Under the pieces are notes generated by a model, which had not been told where the DNA came from, made no database searches, and was given only the letters and a program-made list of their open reading frames with translations. Positions 6,973-9,653 of a DNA stretch of 9,653 nt are shown here, piece after piece (within the stretch, counting starts at the first letter, position 1; every line of letters begins with the position of its first letter). Source of the stretch: Marinilabiliaceae bacterium UBA5213 (GTDB lineage: Bacteria; Bacteroidota; Bacteroidia; Bacteroidales; Marinilabiliaceae); NCBI GenBank assembly GCA_002412555.1, contig DHVH01000089.1:1-9653 (forward strand), read 5' to 3'. The position numbers and the translations under genes were made by a program.

Positions 6973-7554
6973 ATGGCAAAAAGAGAAACACCGGAAGTAA
7001 ATGCGGGCTCATTGGCGGATATTGCTTTTCTGCTGCTGATCTTCTTCCTTATGACCACCACCATGGATACAGACTCGGGTCTTGGACGGATGTTACCACC
7101 TCCTATTCCGACAGACGAGCCACCGCCACCACCAATTCGTGAGCGAAATGTATTCGAAGTGCTGATCAATGCCAACAACCAATTATTGGTTGAGGGCAGT
7201 CCGATGTCATTAAGGGAATTAAAAGACGCAGCAAAAGAATTCATTGAGAACCCAATGAACCTTGAGACCTTGCCTGAAGTAGTAGTTGTTGAATTACCCG
7301 AGATTGGAACAATAGCCACCACACCAAAGGCTGTGATTTCGCTTCAAAATGACCGGGGGACGCAATACCAGACCTACCTATCAGTGCAAAATGAGTTGCA
7401 AAGAGCCTATACTGAGTTGAGGGACGAGTTATCCCGAAAAACTTTTAATAAAGCGTACACTGAACTGGATACCGACCGGCAAAGGCTTATTCGCGAAGTA
7501 TATCCTCAGAAAATATCTGAAGCTGAACCACGTAACGTAGGAGGAGGAAGTTAA
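6973..7554 (+). CDS. exbD: ExbD-family biopolymer transport protein, first copy
   Basis: Single-pass partner of the ExbB channel, with its large domain in the periplasm. The protein has 193 residues. A short cytoplasmic tail leads into N-A-G-S-L-A-D-I-A-F-L-L-L-I-F-F (10-25), where D16 is the essential proton-carrying aspartate of the family. The helix spans about 14-30. A proline-rich linker follows (P-P-P-I-P...P-P-P-P-P, 42-54), then a mixed alpha/beta periplasmic domain (about 60-150). The C-terminal part (about 131-185) is charged and likely helical. It is longer than the second copy (159) and E. coli ExbD (about 141), mainly because of linker and tail. The final residues V-G-G-G-S are encoded by the Shine-Dalgarno sequence of the next gene, and only one base separates the two. 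The pair probably forms a heteromeric ExbD unit, which is inference. Confidence 0.92.
   Translation: MAKRETPEVNAGSLADIAFLLLIFFLMTTTMDTDSGLGRMLPPPIPTDEPPPPPIRERNVFEVLINANNQLLVEGSPMSLRELKDAAKEFIENPMNLETLPEVVVVELPEIGTIATTPKAVISLQNDRGTQYQTYLSVQNELQRAYTELRDELSRKTFNKAYTELDTDRQRLIREVYPQKISEAEPRNVGGGS
7539..7547 (+). promoter_or_regulatory. Strong Shine-Dalgarno sequence for second exbD
   Basis: AGGAGGAGG lies 8 bases before ATG 7556, embedded in the last codons of the first exbD. It is the only near-perfect ribosome binding site seen in the window. Bacteroidota genes generally lack one, so it suggests deliberate matching of second-ExbD translation to the first. Confidence 0.8.
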
Positions 7555-7555
7555 A

Positions 7556-8035
7556 ATGGCAAGATTTAAAAAGAAAAAACCATCAGGACCAGGTGCGATA
7601 AACACCTCTTCATTGCCTGACATTGTTTTCATGCTGCTTTTCTTCTTCATGGTTAGTACTACTATGAAAGAGGTTGATATGAAAGTGCAAATGAAAGCAC
7701 CGGAAGCAACGGAACTGGTCAAACTGGAGAAAAAGTCATTGGTCACCTATATTTATGTAGGGGTGCCAATGAGGCAATACCAGGGACGTTATGGAACAGA
7801 GCCGCGCATTCAGCTGAACGACCAGTTTGCTACAGTAGGTGACATTCAGAGCTACATTGTTCAGGAACGTGAGGGGCTCAGAGAAAATGATCGTCAGTTA
7901 ATGACGGTCTCTATTAAAGCAGACCACGACTGTCCCATGGGCATCATCACCGATATTAAGCAAGCCTTGCGTAAAGCTCAGGCACTTAAGATCAATTACT
8001 CAGCACGTCAAATGGATCAGTTAACTTATAATTAA
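7556..8035 (+). CDS. exbD: ExbD-family biopolymer transport protein, second copy
   Basis: Second single-pass ExbD subunit, 159 residues. The cytoplasmic tail is strongly basic (M-A-R-F-K-K-K-K). The motif I-N-T-S-S-L-P-D-I-V-F-M-L-L-F-F-F (15-31) places the conserved membrane aspartate at D22; the helix spans about 20-36. The periplasmic domain (about 50-155) ends in the ExbD-like M-G-I-I-T-D-I-K-Q-A-L-R-K-A segment (128-141), preceded by V-S-I-K-A-D-H-D-C-P (118-127). Outside the membrane motif it is clearly different from the first copy and lacks the proline-rich linker. So this is an old paralogous pair, not a recent duplication. It begins one base after the first exbD stop and ends the operon, followed 21 bases later by a terminator; no tonB follows. 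Confidence 0.92.
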   Translation: MARFKKKKPSGPGAINTSSLPDIVFMLLFFFMVSTTMKEVDMKVQMKAPEATELVKLEKKSLVTYIYVGVPMRQYQGRYGTEPRIQLNDQFATVGDIQSYIVQEREGLRENDRQLMTVSIKADHDCPMGIITDIKQALRKAQALKINYSARQMDQLTYN

Positions 8036-8056
8036 CGCATCCCAATTGCTAAAAAC

Positions 8057-8089
8057 AAAAAAGCTGCCCAAAAGGCAGCTTTTTTTTTA
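8057..8089. terminator. Bidirectional intrinsic terminator
   Basis: Stem AAGCTGCC (8061-8068) pairs with GGCAGCTT (8074-8081) around a 5-base loop. It is flanked by an A-rich stretch on the left (8051-8062) and a run of T on the right (8080-8088). It reads as a rho-independent terminator in both directions, serving the exb operon from the left and the convergent permease gene from the right. Confidence 0.93.
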
Positions 8090-8348
8090 TTCTCTTATAT
8101 CAACCAACCCTACCCTACCTAGCACCCCTTTCATCCCTTTCATCCCTTTCATCCCTACCTAACCTACCTACCCATCAACCTAATAACCTATCTCCCCTAA
8201 TCAACCCTACTTACCAAAACCATAAACTATCAACCCTTTCCACCCTATCAACCCCAACTACCCTATCAACCTATTGACCTATCAACCTATCAACCTATCA
8301 ACCTATTTACCTATTGACCTATCAACCTCTCAACACTTCCTCTCTCCC
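8090..8348. repeat. Nearly G-free degenerate 8/9-base repeat tract
   Basis: In this stretch the top strand has only three G residues (8122, 8276, 8316). The right part is nine consecutive 8-base units at 8262-8333: CCTATCAA, CCTATTGA, CCTATCAA three times, CCTATTTA, CCTATTGA, CCTATCAA, CCTCTCAA. The left part has three exact 9-base units CCCTTTCAT at 8126-8152. Between them are decayed relatives (CCTACCTAACC, CATCAACCTAATAACC, CTATCAACCCTTTCC). The last unit overlaps the permease stop codon. The bottom strand consists of GG pairs every 8 bases and would form the permease mRNA's 3' untranslated region. No gene is seen here. Confidence 0.9.
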
Positions 8349-9547
8349 GCCTTGCAGGACTTCGCTACGCTTCGCTTCCCCACCCACCAATAAAGCCCCA
8401 CAGCCAGCCCAAAGTAAACAACTGCCTGAAGTGTCAAAAACAAAAAAGCATCTCCCACATGATGTAATTCAGCCCCCATGGTCCGCACCCTTAACCATGC
8501 AGGAACCATAACGGTAGATGGAAATAAATGTGCGGCTCCGTGCAGCCAATGTGGAATGGCAGAGGCAGGCCACGACAAGCCCGATAAAAACAACACAATG
8601 GGCGACAAAAACACAAAAAACAGAATGGAGTGTTCACGTCGGTAAAAGAGCGTTGACAATGCCATACCCAAAAATATCACCGCCAGCAAAAATGGAATTA
8701 TCAATACCAGGGCAGGTAAAAATGAAGCTTTATCGGGCAGGTTAAACCAGTGGTAAACCCATATCTGGGTAATAACAATGTTGACCAGGTAGAGAGCAAA
8801 ATAGGCACTTGCCTTCCCTACAACTACCGGAATCACCCCCCCTTTTTGCAACGCATGAGGCACTGCAAACCGAAAGCGCCCTCTTTCCTTATCCGTCCCC
8901 CCCAACAAGCCAATGCCTATCAACAGTGTCTGTTGCAGAATCACCATCATTAACCCGGGAATAACAAAACTGTTGTATCCACCGGCAGGATTAAAAAGCA
9001 TCACAGAATTCAGGGCTATCGGATCCCTCCGGCTTACTGCCTGCTCCAGACCAGCACCTTTCGCCATCAAGCGGCGCACTTCAATGCCACCCGAGAAAGT
9101 TCCAACAGACTGCATGGCACCGGTCAGTGTTTGCTTATAGACCAAAAAATAACCCGCATCGCTGTAAATACTAACAGAAGCCTGCTGTCCACTCATCACC
9201 TTCTTTTCAAAGTCGGCCGGTATTAAAATAACACCACCCACTTTGCCATCAAAAAAAAGCTGTTCAGCCTCTAAAAGCGATCCAACCCGATGCGTTACCT
9301 TCATCTCCTCAGTGGCATCCGCCATACGTGTTAGCAGCCGACTGGAAGCGGTTCCATCCAAATCGACCATTGCCATGGGGATGTCACGCAAAACTTCCTT
9401 TTTATAGGCTATGCCATAAATGACCGGGTAAATAATCAGCGCCAGGAATAGAATCAGCAAAGCCCCCGTATCTTTAAAAATGGCCAGCAGTTCTGCCTTA
9501 AAATACTGGTAACTCAAACCCAAACCGGTAGATATATATTTGAACAT
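8330..9547 (-). CDS. ABC-2 type transporter permease (YhhJ/YbhR-like)
   Basis: Inner-membrane permease of an ABC exporter of the ABC-2 family (drug or envelope-component efflux class); substrate unknown. It has 405 residues from ATG 9547. The layout is typical: one N-terminal helix (about 27-47), a large extracytoplasmic domain (about 48-190, opening I-P-M-A-M-V-D-L-D, as in this family), then five helices (about 193-215, 241-264, 277-300, 307-325, 368-389). The signature F-N-P-A-G-G-Y-N-S-F-V-I-P-G-L (185-199) marks the subfamily. The tail after the last helix (391-405, K-R-S-V-A-K-S-C-K-A-G-E-R-K-C) is encoded by repeat-like DNA, and its stop lies in the CCTATCAA array, so the 3' end may have been remodelled. 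The usual partners (ATPase, HlyD-type adaptor, second permease, TolC-like channel) are not in the window and would be upstream, beyond the right edge. No Shine-Dalgarno is visible before the start. Confidence 0.9.
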   Translation of the reverse strand: MFKYISTGLGLSYQYFKAELLAIFKDTGALLILFLALIIYPVIYGIAYKKEVLRDIPMAMVDLDGTASSRLLTRMADATEEMKVTHRVGSLLEAEQLFFDGKVGGVILIPADFEKKVMSGQQASVSIYSDAGYFLVYKQTLTGAMQSVGTFSGGIEVRRLMAKGAGLEQAVSRRDPIALNSVMLFNPAGGYNSFVIPGLMMVILQQTLLIGIGLLGGTDKERGRFRFAVPHALQKGGVIPVVVGKASAYFALYLVNIVITQIWVYHWFNLPDKASFLPALVLIIPFLLAVIFLGMALSTLFYRREHSILFFVFLSPIVLFLSGLSWPASAIPHWLHGAAHLFPSTVMVPAWLRVRTMGAELHHVGDAFLFLTLQAVVYFGLAVGLYWWVGKRSVAKSCKAGERKC

Positions 9548-9653
9548 GATTATTTAATTAATTGCCTTTAAATGATAATAGTTCGTTATTGTTGGTTTCA
9601 GAAACCTATCGTACCGAATATCATTGATTTAATTTTACCTATCAACCTAATGA
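9548..9653. other. Upstream region of permease gene with a repeat fragment
   Basis: These 106 bases precede the leftward permease gene and run to the window edge. They are AT-rich. A single-mismatch -7-like box, TAGGTTTC, is present on the bottom strand (9601-9608) but has no matching TTTG upstream, so no promoter is called. ACCTATCAACCTAATGA at 9637-9653 is the same motif as in the 8.1-8.3 kb tract, in the same orientation, and may be the start of another array. Confidence 0.6.

Noticed and set aside
8262..8333. Tandem repeats considered as a CRISPR array
   Set aside because: Units are 8 bases, directly adjacent, with no spacers and no cas genes; this is a minisatellite.
8314..9140. Several rightward open frames of 65-75 codons at 8314-8511, 8518-8745, 8750-8953 and 8913-9140
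   Set aside because: All are antisense to the ABC-2 permease gene, whose membrane topology and motifs are convincing.

Overview
The window looks like chromosomal DNA from a Bacteroidota bacterium, most plausibly Bacteroidia (perhaps Marinilabiliales-like; the order is a guess). Three things point there. The proton-channel cluster has the Bacteroidota order exbB - small four-helix membrane protein - exbD - exbD. An excellent Bacteroidota sigma-factor promoter (TTTG, 20 bases, TATTTTTG) stands in front of it. A secreted, multi-domain Ig-like surface protein and AT-rich intergenic DNA with few Shine-Dalgarno sites fit the same group. No tRNA, rRNA, CRISPR array, transposase or phage gene was recognised.

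Layout from left to right. Positions 1-61 form a nearly perfect fold-back (25-base arms, 11-base loop) that cuts off the 3' end of a leftward gene for a large secreted Ig-like/adhesin protein; it looks like a contig-end artefact. A 0.57-kb AT-rich divergent spacer follows. It leads to a rightward glutamate dehydrogenase gene whose cofactor-binding signature resembles the NAD-type enzyme of Clostridium symbiosum. After a 0.25-kb spacer holding a long-range inverted repeat come tatD (metal-dependent hydrolase/DNase) and, 29 bases on, ansA (type I asparaginase, GTG start). GDH and asparaginase both handle ammonia and amino-acid nitrogen, but no shared regulation is visible.

After a 339-base spacer with its own promoter, a tight four-gene operon encodes a TolQ/ExbB-type channel subunit, an uncharacterised four-TM protein, and two different ExbD subunits, the last two separated by a single base. 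No tonB follows: the operon ends at a strong bidirectional hairpin terminator (8057-8089). The cluster would supply proton-motive-force-driven energy to a TonB encoded elsewhere, or to another envelope machine.

The right end holds a leftward ABC-2 type permease gene convergent with the exb operon. Between the terminator and the permease gene lies about 240 bases of almost G-free DNA built from degenerate 8- and 9-base repeats (CCTATCAA, CCCTTTCAT). The same motif reappears at the right edge of the window, beyond the permease start, so the repeat family seems to flank this gene. This repeat DNA and the fold-back are the most unusual features; the protein-coding content is otherwise conventional.
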